Origin: Terebella lapidaria
Lineage: Eukaryota; Annelida; Polychaeta; Terebellida; Terebellidae
Direction of reading: 5' to 3'
Assembly (NCBI GenBank): GCA_949152475.1
Contig: OX424570.1
Coordinates: 25,850,694-25,914,693, forward strand
DNA length: 64,000 nucleotides
Below the pieces are notes generated by a model. The model made no database searches. It was not told the origin of the DNA and saw only the letters and a list, made by a program, of their open reading frames with translations. Shown here one piece after another: positions 22,943 through 33,469 of the stretch (within the stretch, counting starts at the first letter, position 1; every line of letters starts with the position of its first letter). A program made the translations under genes and the position numbers.

Positions 22943-23797
22943 TGTGGCGATTTTGCCCTAAGTTCACGGCAGGTGATTGTAAACACATAACTCATTTATA
23001 CGGCCTTTTCTGTCTTGGCCTACTCGGTTCGAGTGTGCGTTGCCACGGTGACGCTCGTGATTATTTACGTTCCCAGTAAACTATAACAATGGTTGACCTA
23101 GTTTCGCGTGCAGGCTCTAGTTTCTGGTGTATTATATATACACTGGAAGCGACTCGATCGAGGAGATTGTCCTAGACCGAGGGACGAGGCTGGACGCGAG
23201 GCTCGCCATGAGCTTTGCGTTCCCACGTTTCGAGTAGAGGCCCTTGGGGCCTGGGGACGATTTCCAAGGGGGGCCCGGGCCGGGGGAGACGAGTTGCTGA
23301 CTCGGGGGCGCAATCCCTGTGGATCGCCAGCTCTCTCCCGCCCCGGGACGGTGTGACACAGGCTCTGGCAGACCGTCGGGCTGGCTCAGAGTTATATCTC
23401 TGTGACAGTGCCTTCGGCGAGACCGGCCAGCAACATGCCCACGTGTACGTGCTCCGTGGAGCCGCTCCATGGCTCCTCGGACTCTACACACGGCTACATT
23501 ACCATAACGAATGTATAATGTGCATGTTGTAGATAAGGTGATGATGATGATGATATGTGTTATGTTGTGATGTATGACGGCCGGACCCGTTCCGGATATG
23601 CGGAGCCCGTTCCGGATGTGCGGAGTCCCGTTCCGGATGTGCGGGACTCGTTCCGGAGCCCATTCCGGATGTGCGGGACCCGTTCCGGATGTGCGGAACC
23701 CGCTCCGCATGTTCTGGATCTGATCCGGAGGTGCTGTTACCTGGTTGTAGTTGTTACCGTAGAGAGCAGCGCCCTGTAACGGGCGCCGAACTTTACA
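22943..23797 (+). repeat. 3' LTR (855 bp)
   Basis: Near-identical to 19090-19941, with one extra triplet in the ATG run. Confidence 0.92.
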
Positions 23798-24047
23798 ATA
23801 TGCTATTTTCATGACAATATACATTAACTGATCACTTGTAACGGGATAAACACTGATCAAAATATAAGGATGTTTTTGCCCGTTTATGCTAATTATAAGC
23901 AACTAAGATTCTGACACAAATATTTTCTAGTACTGGACATTATAACAAATATCGATTAACAAAGTGCAAAACAAATATATTTGTGTGATGGTAATATAGT
24001 AATGTTAGTAAAAAAGAATACAAATTAAAATCAATAACGTCAAAACG

Positions 24048-24720
24048 TTAATAATGGGTATTTGAACCCCTCGCTGCAATCATCGTCTCTGTGCAATGTC
24101 TCATACTGTTGATCAAATTCCGCACTGTGAGGAGAGAAAAAACATCCCATGTAGGCAAGGAGGTTGGTTGAAGATCTCTTGCCCTGATGTGGTGTTCCAA
24201 TTTTTAAGGTAAATGTTCGATTGGGTTGCAATCTGGGCTTCTGGCGGGCCAATCTATCAGGGTGACGTTGGCGAACTGCAGTACCCTCTTCGTAAGGTGT
24301 GATCAATGGGGAGGACCGTTGCATGCATGCATATGAAATCATCATCATAACGTTGAGCATCTGGAATGATTATTGAAGTGATGATTTCATCTGCATATCG
24401 CTGTACGCTGGCAGAGAAGATGTGGAGTTCAGATTAAAAGATTCCAGGAAATGAACGTCCAGACCATCACAGAACCACCTCCATGACGGTCGACCGCGAC
24501 AATATTTGCGTCTGCGTGTCGCTCATTGTGTCGTCTCCAAACACATATGCGACCTTCGCAACGTGACAATCAGAATGATCGTCCATCTGAAAGGTGGACA
24601 TTACCTCCACTGATCTTCTGCGGCCCAATCATCTCGCAGTTGGTGCTGCCAGCCCGTGAAGGGCACTTTGACAACTGGACGTCGAGTCTTGAGGATTACA
24701 CCATTGAGGTGATTTCACAC
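24048..24720 (-). pseudogene. Tc1-like (Tc1/mariner) transposase remnant
   Basis: Translating the minus strand in more than one frame gives successive Tc1 signature blocks: TRRPVVKVPF near 24690; VWRRHNERHADANIVAVDRH then GGGSVMVW (24480-24545); DWPARSPDCNPIEHL (24215-24260); and the C-terminus ETMIAARGSNTHY ending at a stop at 24048-24050. The DDE region after VMVW is scrambled. The reading frame shifts several times and a stop follows PIEHL, so this copy is dead. No terminal inverted repeats were identified. The family call rests on the WPARSPDxNPIEH and GGGSVMVW motifs, which are diagnostic. Confidence 0.8.
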
Positions 24721-25353
24721 ATGTGGAGGATCATTGGTGGTTCTGTATAATTGTCTATTGGTTGATACGCACATTTTGCAGCTATCACTAAGTACTTGTA
24801 TTGGCATCCAGTTTCTAATATCCAGGTAATTCTTACTGTACATGTATGACAGGTGAATATTTAAAACTGCGTACCTGGTACCTGTCATGTTTGTCATGGC
24901 AGGCCAAGATGCATTCTGTGCAATGTATGCTGTTTGTTATGGTGAATCCACGAAAAACATTGCTATGATGATAATGTTACTATGAAGAATTCCTCGCACA
25001 TCATTGTACTGTGTGGCAGACAATATGCAACACTTTTCGTCCACGAGATCTGAGTAGTTCATTATATTTATTGAATAAAACATAAATTATTGAAATAATA
25101 ACTATTGTCAACTATGAAACATCTTTAAGGTTTACTTGAGTTACTACACTTTTAGGCCTAAGACAACTATCTTTATAAAAGATTTTATATATCAAATCGT
25201 TTTGTCATAATTGGTGGAGAGTGTAGTATTATCTCGTCTAAATAAACGTTTGACATTTGCTGAATATCAATTAACCCTATATTGGAAGTTGAAGAGATTT
25301 TCACTTGCTAAAATGTTCAGCACTACAAACCAACCACACAAGGTGCCCGTGGC
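24721..25353. other. Intergenic, no feature recognised
   Basis: AT-rich. Includes the 3' flank of the PAN/chitin-binding gene. No open frame of interest. Confidence 0.3.
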
Positions 25354-26048
25354 TCATGGGGCTGGAGGTATACAGGTTAAAGATGCTCGATCCCACACCA
25401 TTCCCGAACCACAGTTCAGTTCATTACAGACAAGCGTGGTACACTGGATGTACTTATTGGGATTCTCATGCGGCCAGTATTCTATGGCGAGCAAAGTGCA
25501 TGGGTTGTTGTTTGCACAGTTATACCCTTGACCTGTTGTGGAGCATAAATGTCATATTTGGAAACAAATTTAGGAGATTTTGAATTGCAGAATCTTTTTT
25601 TTCGACCACTGCCAGTATTTTGATGATACATATTTAATGATGAAGACCAATATTGGATTATGATATTTGAAGTCTACTAACCAATTGTAGATATAGCTAT
25701 CAGAGGTATCTCTGTGATGGAATATCCGTAGCCTCCATCAATTGTTATCCCAGTACCGATCACCTTGGAGTAATGATCAGCCCCAAGATGTGCCTCGAGC
25801 CACAAGTGCTGCAACCCCGAGAGGATACACAGTTGACATGATGAAGCCTCTAGCCTGTTGAATCCTTGGCATTCTTCAATTGTCGAACGCCTTTATACAC
25901 ATTGTAGATGTGAGAGCCCCGGATAGTCAAGGTGTTCTAGAGAGTTCACCACCGTATCTGACGATTTCTGGTAAACAAAGGTTCTTGTTGATTCCATCCT
26001 AGGAATGTGCACAAGTATTGTCAGTACAATTAGTCTGTGGAGCTTCAT
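25354..26048 (-). pseudogene. Secreted PAN/apple plus chitin-binding type-2 protein with one in-frame stop
   Basis: Two minus-strand exons, 25682-26048 and 25354-25532, join in phase 1 (donor GTTAGT, acceptor CCACAACAG) and give 182 codons including the stop. The start ATG at 26048 opens a signal peptide (MKLHRLIVLTILVHI). Exon 1 continues with a PAN/apple-like segment (LSHLQCV...STIEECQGFN...SSCQLC). Exon 2 encodes a CBM14 chitin-binding domain with its usual cysteines (NNPC, YIQCTTLVC, LNCGSGMVW, LTC) and ends in its own stop. A TAA at codon 52 (25893-25895) breaks the PAN segment, while the frame and splice sites on both sides are preserved. It is therefore a recent pseudogene, a null allele or a sequence error. 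A role in extracellular matrix or mucus chitin binding is known for the domain and inferred here. Confidence 0.62.
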
Positions 26049-27440
26049 ACTGGTTTTGAATGTGTTAAATGACAAATCAGTAGTTCACATCAAATATGAC
26101 GTATGAAACGTTTTTGACCAAGTTGAAGATTTTGCATTGATATCCACATTGCCACTCACTTCCAGAACATAAGTTGAAATTAACAGAGCATCAGGATGTA
26201 GTAGTACATTCAGCAATGCTACCTGGATTCTGCCAGGTGATGTTCCATGTTTTGTTTTCGAATTCTTGTCAAGTAGATTATTGCATGAATATAAAGCAGC
26301 GCCAGCAGATGTGTCTATATTACAGTGTTTTGGGTACCGATTATAAATACTGCACTTACTGATTCAGTTAACGGACATGTGAGAAGAGCACATATTTCTA
26401 TACAGTTCACCGACAATTCAACATGCATTATATGTTATAATGTGATACTGTCATTAATCTAAATTATAATGATGTCACTATAAACAAAAAGTTAGTGCGT
26501 TCAATATCAGAAATCGTTTGGTCCTAACATTTTACCGTTAGCCTACAACAATACGTTGCTGCCATTGTTGCATTTACAATACCCAGGATATTCATTGTTG
26601 CAATCCTGTAGAAACTATGATCAGGCCAACCATTGGGGTGACATCTTTGCAATACTTATGCATCAGGATGTATTGAAGGGATGTCCTCAAAGTAGAAACG
26701 TGTGAGTAACGACCACGTAAATTAAATGCAGAAATATGTTCCTTTTCATGAGTCTTTGATGTAGGAGTTTATGATGGTTTAGTGAAAAGAAACCATCCAA
26801 GTATGGTAATAGGTCGATTCATTCGCTTACAATGAAGTTCCATATCTTATTACCAGAAGAAAAATAGACATATCTCATGTGTGGACGTCCATAAACATAA
26901 TTACTATATACTTATTGTTCCATTGCTAAATTTCACATTAATATTATGTCTACGTTCATTCTCGAAGACGATGATGAACATTGTCACACAGTAGACCTAT
27001 AAATCATGCGGCCTTGCTGTCAGTTTGTCCAATACTATTGTGTATTGTGTAAGATGGTGTATCTAAGAGGGATTCTTTTTACAAAAATCATGAAGAAAGT
27101 GTATGTTCATAATGAGATTTTAATCTTTGAAGAATGTCTGAAATCAAGATATGATTATAAGAATTCCATCCATTCTGAAATCCAGGAAGATTCGTTGTGC
27201 ACAGCTACTGCTATGTGTACACCAATCAAATCTCTTGTTAAGACTGATCAATAAAAATCACTTAGACTCATTTAGCATGTTTCACCGCCACAAAACCATA
27301 GCACATATCAGTAAATCAAAACAGTAGAATATAAAGACACAAAAAAGCACATAGTGGCGAATCACTAGATAAAAAGTACATGTAGTTTACTTGAACATTT
27401 TTTCGGTGCTCGGAATATGATGGATAGTCAAATACTCATT
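26049..27440. other. Intergenic, no gene recognised
   Basis: About 1.4 kb of AT-rich sequence with only short open frames (up to 82 aa at 27006-27254, no family). It contains the upstream region of the PAN/chitin-binding gene. Confidence 0.3.
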
Positions 27441-27605
27441 TACGGTGGCCTTATAAGGTGGCCCCATGTTGCCAAGTAGTTTATGAGCCAATCCGCCAAG
27501 TTTTGAATTCCAGAGAGAGTCACCACCGAGTTTGTGAACCAATGCGCCCAGTTTGTAAACAAATCCGCCAAATTTGAATTCAAAACAATAGTTTTCAGCG
27601 AGTTT

Positions 27606-28192
27606 TTTTAACCATTACACCGAGTTTTTAGCATGGGCGGAAACGTTTCTAGCATGGCACAAATGTTTTTAGCAAGACATAAACCTTTCTAGCATGGAAT
27701 TAACATTTCTAGCATGGCGGGAACGTTTATAGCATGGCAGAAACCTTCTTAGCATGGCGAAAACCTTCTTGGCTTGGCGGAACCTTTTTAGCACGACAAA
27801 AACTTTTTTAGCCAGGCACAAACCTTTATAGCACCGCACAAACCTTTCTAGCATGGAATTACCCTTTCCAGCACGGCGGGAACGTTTATAGCATGGCAGA
27901 AACCTTAGCATGGCAAAACCTTCTTAGCGTGGCAGAAACTTTTTAGCACGGCATGAACCTTTTAGCACGGCACAAACCTTTCTATCATGGAATTAACCTT
28001 TCTAGCACGGCTGGAACGTTTATAGCATGGCAGAAACCTTCTTAACATGGTGAAAGCCTTCTTAGCGTGGCGGAAACTTTTCAGCACGGCATGATTCTTT
28101 TTAGAACAGCACAAACCTTTCTAGCATGGCACAAACCTTTCTAGGATGGCATTAACCTTTCCAGCACGGTGGGAACGTTTATAGCATGGCAG
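27606..28192 (+). repeat. Left satellite arm, outer part
   Basis: 20-bp monomers whose constant part is TAGCATGG and whose variable part follows an ordered cycle (GCGGGAACG, GCAGAAACC, GCGAAAACC, GCGGAAAC, GCATGAACC, GCACAAACC, GCACAAACC, GAATTAACC). The TTTATAGCATGGCAG monomer recurs at 27726, 27885, 28019 and 28178, spacings 159, 134 and 159 bp. Confidence 0.85.
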
Positions 28193-30684
28193 CGTCTTCA
28201 CGTATGGCAGCGTCTTCACGTCTAGGTTGTCGTCCTTGAACTGGTCTGTTGTAACAGATAACCAGAACATTGAGAATGCCTGGTTGAACTTTAAGACTAT
28301 GTTCTTAACAGTACTAGATTCAGTGGCACCTATAAAAAACATTAGAATCAAGCAACGGTCTGAACCTTGGCTTAATGAAAACATATTGCATAGTATAGCT
28401 AGCAGAGACCAAGCTTTGAAAGAGTTTAAAAAAACTAATGATAAAAGTAAATTTTCAGTTTTCAAGAAACTCAGGAACAAAACGCAGAAACTCATAGATA
28501 ATGCAAAACGTTCTTTCTATAAGGAGAAATTTGCTGAACACAGACATTGTCCTAAAAAGCTTTGGCAATCCCTTAAAAATTTGGGCACATGTAAAAGTGT
28601 CAAAGGTAAAACAAGCAGCATTGGATTGAAAGTTGATGGTGATATTGTGTTTGATAAGGTTACAGTTGCAGAAAGGTTTAATGCATTTTTTACATCTGTA
28701 GCTCAAGAGTTAGTCAATGCTTTGCCTATACCCAGTGGAAAATTTGGTTTCACCCATGTATCTCATTATTATGTTAGTAAAGGTGTTGTACCAGCATCTT
28801 TCTCTCTAAAACCTGTTGACCTAACATATATCACTGATGTGCTAAAGACTTTGAATACATCTAAATCAACTGGTCTGGATGCCATGCCGTCAAGGTTCAT
28901 TAGGGACTCTGCGGACGTGATAGCACCAGCTATAAACCACATTATGAACTTATCTTTGTCACATGGTATTGTACCCAATGAGTTTAAAAAGGCACGAGTG
29001 GTTCCATTGTATAAAAAGTCAGATAAAACGGTAGCCGGTAACTACAGACCGGTATCGGTGTTGAACATCATGTCAAAAGTACTTGAACGTATTGTATACA
29101 ACCAGGTTCGAGACTACATGCAAGAACACAATCTATTGTATGAGTATCAGTCCGGGTTCAGAGAGAATTATTCTACGGAATCATGTCTCATAAAGCTTAC
29201 AGATTATATCCGGTCACAAATTGATGATGGTAAATATTGTGGTATGATCATGTTAGATCTACAAAAAGCGTTTGATACGGTCGACCATGAAATATTGTTG
29301 TATAAGCTCCAGGCCTTGGGTTTTGATTCTAGTGGTGTGAATTGGATGAAATCATATCTCAGTGACCGTGAACAGGTAGTTGATGTACAGGGAGCTGTGT
29401 CATCATTTCTTCCAATTACTTGTGGTGTACCTCAAGGGTCCATCTTAGGTCCACTCTTGTTTTTAATCTACGTGAATGACATGGAAGCTGCTGTAAATTG
29501 TAAGTTACTACTATATGCAGATGATTCCACACTAATAGTGTCAAATCGGAATGTACATGTGATTGAGAGTGTGCTCAGTTCTGAGTTACAGTCAGTTAAA
29601 GCATGGCTCGATGATAACAGGTTATCGCTTCACTTAGGCAAAACTGAGTCTATCTTATTTGGTAACTCACATCAACTAAAAAAGTGTTCTCAACTTAATG
29701 TGGTATGTAATGACACTTTGATTGTACCCAAAGACTCTATAAAGTACCTTGGTGTTCTGCTTGATCAAAGCATGAGTGGTGAGACCATGGCTGCCTCTGT
29801 CATCAAAAAGGTTACCTCCAGAATAAAATTCCTGGGCAGAAAATCACAGTACCTTGATGTAAGTACAGCAAAACTACTAGCAAATGCTATAGTACAGTGT
29901 CAGTTTGACTACGGGTGTTGCTCTTGGTACAATGGTCTCCCTGTAAACACGAAACACAAACTTCAGATTTGTCAAAACAAGCTCATCAGATGTGTGCTTA
30001 AATTATCATCTCGATGTCATGTTGGTAAAATCCATTTTGAAATGTTAAATTGGCTCCCAGTCCAAGAACGAGTTCATCATCTCCAGTTATGTCATGTTAA
30101 GCGTATCTTATCTGGCTCTGCTCCATCTTATTTGTCTTCTAATTTTTGTTACACAACTGAGGTCCACTCACATAATACTCGCCATAGTCGTAACGGTCTA
30201 GTCCTACCCCGCTTTCGTACAGTCATGGGTAAAAATAGTTTTAATTACAGTTCTATTATGCAGTGGAATGATTTACCAGTCCACTTACAATGTATTAACA
30301 CATTTTCAACTTTTAAAAAGGAAACTAAGGTTTACCTATCGGATAAAATTATTTTGTAAAATTGTATTTACTATTGTACACCATTCTAATCATTTTAAAG
30401 CATACTAGTCAACTTATTTGTGTTCTTTTTGTATTGTATTATTCGCTACCTTGAATTATTTACTTTATTTTCTTTTTTTTTGAGGACCTCAATGGAAATA
30501 AGTCCCCTATTGGACTTTTTTGAGTTATCCTCGGTATTTTTAACAATGGTGTCTAATAGTGATTTTCATGTCACAATCACCGTGTTATATTATATGGTAT
30601 AGCTGTCAGGTACCTGTGATATGTTTTTTACTGTAATATACACTTGTTTTTTATACCAAATAAATTCAATTCAATTCAATTCAG
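28193..30684 (+). mobile_element. 5'-truncated LINE (CR1/L2-like) nested in the satellite arm
   Basis: One uninterrupted frame (28227-30359, 710 aa) encodes a reverse transcriptase: GNYRPVSVLNIMSKVLERIV, LDLQKAFDTVDH, CGVPQGSILGPLLF, YADD (near residue 430) and a C-terminal region ending in WNDLPVHLQ. The endonuclease domain is missing, so the copy is 5'-truncated; the frame has no ATG at its true start. The 3' UTR (30360-30684) ends in a pentanucleotide (ATTCA) tail. The junctions fall inside one satellite monomer (left ...AGCATGGCAG, right AAACCTTCTTAGC), so the insertion is recent relative to the array and the target-site duplication is at most a few bases. The first ~40 bp contain a short duplication (CAGCGTCTTCACG). 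Confidence 0.88.
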
Positions 30685-31600
30685 AAACCTTCTTAGCACG
30701 GCGAAAACCTTCTTAGCGTGGCAGAAAGTTTTTAGCACGGCATCAACCTTTTTAGCACATCACAAACCTTTCTAGCACGGCACAAAATTTTCTAGCATGA
30801 AATTTACCTTTCTAGCGCAAGGAGAACGTTCATAGCATGGCAGAAACCTTCTTGCATGGCAGAAGTTATTTAGCATAGCATAAACCTTTTTAGCATGGCA
30901 CAAACCTTTTCAGCAGGCACAAACCTTTCCAGCATCGAATAAACATTTCTGGCATGGAATTAACCTTTCTAGCACGGCGGGAACGTTTATAGCATGGCAG
31001 AAAGTTTTTAGAATGGCGTAAACCTTTTTAGCACAGCACAAACCTTTCTAGCATGGCACAAACCTTTTTAGTATGGAATTAACCTTTCTAGCATGGCGGG
31101 AACGTTCATGGCATGGCAGAAACCTTCTTAGCGTGCAGAAACCTTTAAACATGGCATAAACCTTTTTAGCATGGCACAAACTTTTTCAGCACGGCAAAAA
31201 CCTTTCTAGCATGGAATTAACCTTTCCAGCACGGCAGGAACGTTTATAGCATGGCAGAAACCTTTTTAGCATAGCAATAACCTTCTTAGCGTGGCGGATA
31301 CTTTTTAGCGCGGCATGAACCTTTCTAGTATGGCACAAACCTTTCTAGCATGGCACAAACCTTTCTAGCATAGAATTAACCTTTCTAGCATGGCGGGAAC
31401 GTTTATAGCATGGCAGAAACCTTCTTAGCATGATATAAACTTCTTAGCTTGGCATTAACCTCTTTAGAATGGCACAAACCTTATTAGCACGGAACAAACC
31501 TTTCTAGCATGGAATAAACATTTCTAGCATGGTGGAAAAGTTTTTAGCATGGCGGAAACCTTCTTAGCTTGGGGAAAACCTTCTTAGCTTTTCAGCATAG
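30685..31600 (+). repeat. Left satellite arm, inner part
   Basis: Continuation of the 20-bp array in the same orientation after the LINE, same monomer set. Confidence 0.85.
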
Positions 31601-31712
31601 TCATCATATAGGCCTTTTTTTCTGAACAGCACTTTCCCTATACCTGCTTTTATTATTAAACGAACACCACGCCCTGTTGAAAATATTTCCAATGTATATG
31701 CTGTGTTCAAAA

Positions 31713-32867
31713 GGTTATCGCCATGCTAAAAACCGTTTATTCGTTGTTAAAGACATTCTGCTAGGCTAAGAAGGTTTTTGCCATGCTAGGAAGGTTCCCG
31801 CCGTGCTAGAAAGGTTAATTCCATGCTAGAAAGGTTTGCGCAGTGTCAGAAAGGTTTGTGCCATGTTTAAAAGGTTTATGCCGTGCTAAAAGGCTTCCGC
31901 CACGCTTTTTTTTTTCGCCATGCCAAGAAGGTTTCCGTCATGCTATAAACGTTCTCGCCATTCTAGAAAGGTTATTTCCATGCTAGAAAGGTTTGTGCGA
32001 TGCTAGAAAGGTTTGTGCCAAGCTAAAAAGGTTGATGCTGTGCTAAAAACTTTCTGCCATGCTAAAAAGGTTTTCGCCACGCTAGGAAGGTTTCTGCCTT
32101 ACTGTAAACGTCCCCGCTGTTATAGAAAGGTTGATTCCATGCCACAAAGGTTTCTGCAAAGCTAGGAAGGTTTGTGCCGTGCTAAAAAGGTTTATGCCAT
32201 GCTAAAAACTTTCTGCCACGCTAAGAAGGTTTCTGCCATGCTATAAACTTTCACACCGTGCTATAAACGTTCTCGCCGTGCTAGAAAGGTTTTTGCCATG
32301 ATAGAAAGGTTTGTGCCATTCTAAAAAGGTTAAATGCCGTGCTAAAAAGTTTATGCCATGCTAAAAAGGTTTTTTGCCATGCTAAGAAGGTTTCTGCCAT
32401 GCTATAAACGTTCCCGTCGTGCTAGAAAGTTTAATTCCATGCCAGAAAGGTTTGTGCCGTGCTAGAAAGGTTTGTGCCATGTTAAAAAGATTTTCTCCAC
32501 GCTAAGAAGGTTTTCGCCATGCTAAGAAGGTTTCTGCCATGCTATAAACGTTCCCGTCGTGCTAGAAAGGTTAATTCCATGCTAGAAAGGTTTGTGTCAT
32601 GCTAGAAAGGTTTGTGCCGAGCTAAAAAGGTTTATGCCGTGCTAAAAAGTTTCTGCCATGCTAAAAAGGTTTTCGCCATTCTAAGAAGGTTTCTGCCATG
32701 CTATACACGTTCCCGCCATGCTAGAAAGGTTAATTCCATGCTAGAAAAGTTTATGCCTTGCGAAAAAGGTTTGTGCCGTGCTAGAAATGTCTATTCCATG
32801 CTAGATAGGTTTGTGCCATGCTAAGAAGGTTTCCGCCATGCTAAATACGTTTCCGCCCGTGCTAAAA
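31713..32867 (-). repeat. Right satellite arm, inverted
   Basis: The same monomers in reverse complement (GGTTTGTGCCATGCTAGAAA and relatives). The CTATAAACGTTCCCG monomer recurs about every 140-160 bp (near 32400, 32540, 32700), so the higher-order order is preserved in inverted form. Confidence 0.85.
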
Positions 32868-33144
32868 ACTCAGTGTAATGGTTAGCAAGCTCGCTGAAAA
32901 CTATTGTTTTAGAATTCAAACTTGGCGGATTGGTTTACAAACTGGGCGCATTGGTTTACAAACTCGGCGGTAACTCTTTCTGCATTTCAAACTCGGCGGA
33001 ATGGTTAACAAACTCGTTGAAAACTATTGTTTTGAATTCAAACTTGGCGGATTGGTTTACAAACTGGGCGCATTGGTTAACAAACTCGCCGGTAACTCTT
33101 GACGGATTGGTTCATAAATTACTTGGCAGCATAGGGCCACCGTA

Positions 33145-33469
33145 CTAATTTGTTGATAAAGAACATGCTCGCCCAATCTACACGTCTTTATAAGGTTACC
33201 TGTGTGATTGTCCAGAAAGAAGTTATGTACATCTATCTTCATTTGCCTCAAATAATAGACAAATGAGCATTCCCGCTGATGCTTTGAACTGGATTGCATT
33301 ATGAGCTTATCAAAAGTAAGAAAGTCAGAATTTCCTCAATCCAGTCAGTGTTTGTTTTTCAACTCTCAGGTCGTGCGTCAAGCTATGTGCACAACATGTA
33401 AGATTCCTGGTTGGCCTTCGATGTGATTCTTAGCTAAATGCTACAGAATTGATCACATTCTGACACCAC
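33145..33469. other. Intergenic flank of the foldback-like element
   Basis: No feature recognised. Confidence 0.3.

Larger units (their letters stand above)
19090..23797 (+). mobile_element. Young non-autonomous LTR retrotransposon (4.7 kb)
   Basis: Two direct LTRs (19090-19941 and 22943-23797) start TG and end CA and bracket a 3.0-kb interior. A primer-binding site follows the left LTR directly, and a purine run AAGAAGGGGG lies just before the right LTR. The 4-bp word ATAT flanks both ends and fits a target-site duplication. The LTRs differ by about seven substitutions and one 3-bp repeat unit (roughly 0.8%), so insertion is recent. The interior has no recognisable gag, protease, reverse transcriptase or integrase, only short GC-rich open stretches, so the copy cannot move on its own and resembles a large-retrotransposon derivative. 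Orientation follows from the PBS and purine tract. The parent superfamily cannot be told. Confidence 0.88.
27443..33142. mobile_element. Foldback-like element with satellite-built inverted arms
   Basis: The outer ends CGGTGGCC (27443) and GGCCACCG (to 33142) are inverted, and each is flanked by TA. About 165 bp of non-satellite sequence (left 27443-27605) reappears inverted on the right (32868-33142), where one ~120-bp part is duplicated. Inside lie opposed arrays of a 20-bp monomer. The left arm reads TTTCTAGCATGGCACAAACC-like and the right arm reads its reverse complement. A ~110-bp unique centre (31600-31712) has no coding capacity. This architecture, long inverted arms made of short tandem repeats, is that of foldback elements. 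No transposase is present, so it would be mobilised in trans. A LINE is nested in the left arm. Confidence 0.75.

Noticed and set aside
25690-25830. Minus-strand stretch GTGITIDGGYG looks like a short-chain dehydrogenase C-terminus
   Set aside because: In context it follows a signal peptide and a Cys-rich PAN-like segment and splices in phase to a chitin-binding domain. No Rossmann or catalytic YxxxK region is present.
27606-32867. Regular 20-bp repeats resembling a CRISPR array
   Set aside because: Monomers abut without unique spacers, lie in opposed arms, and the window is eukaryotic (introns, LINEs). They are satellite arms of a foldback-like element.
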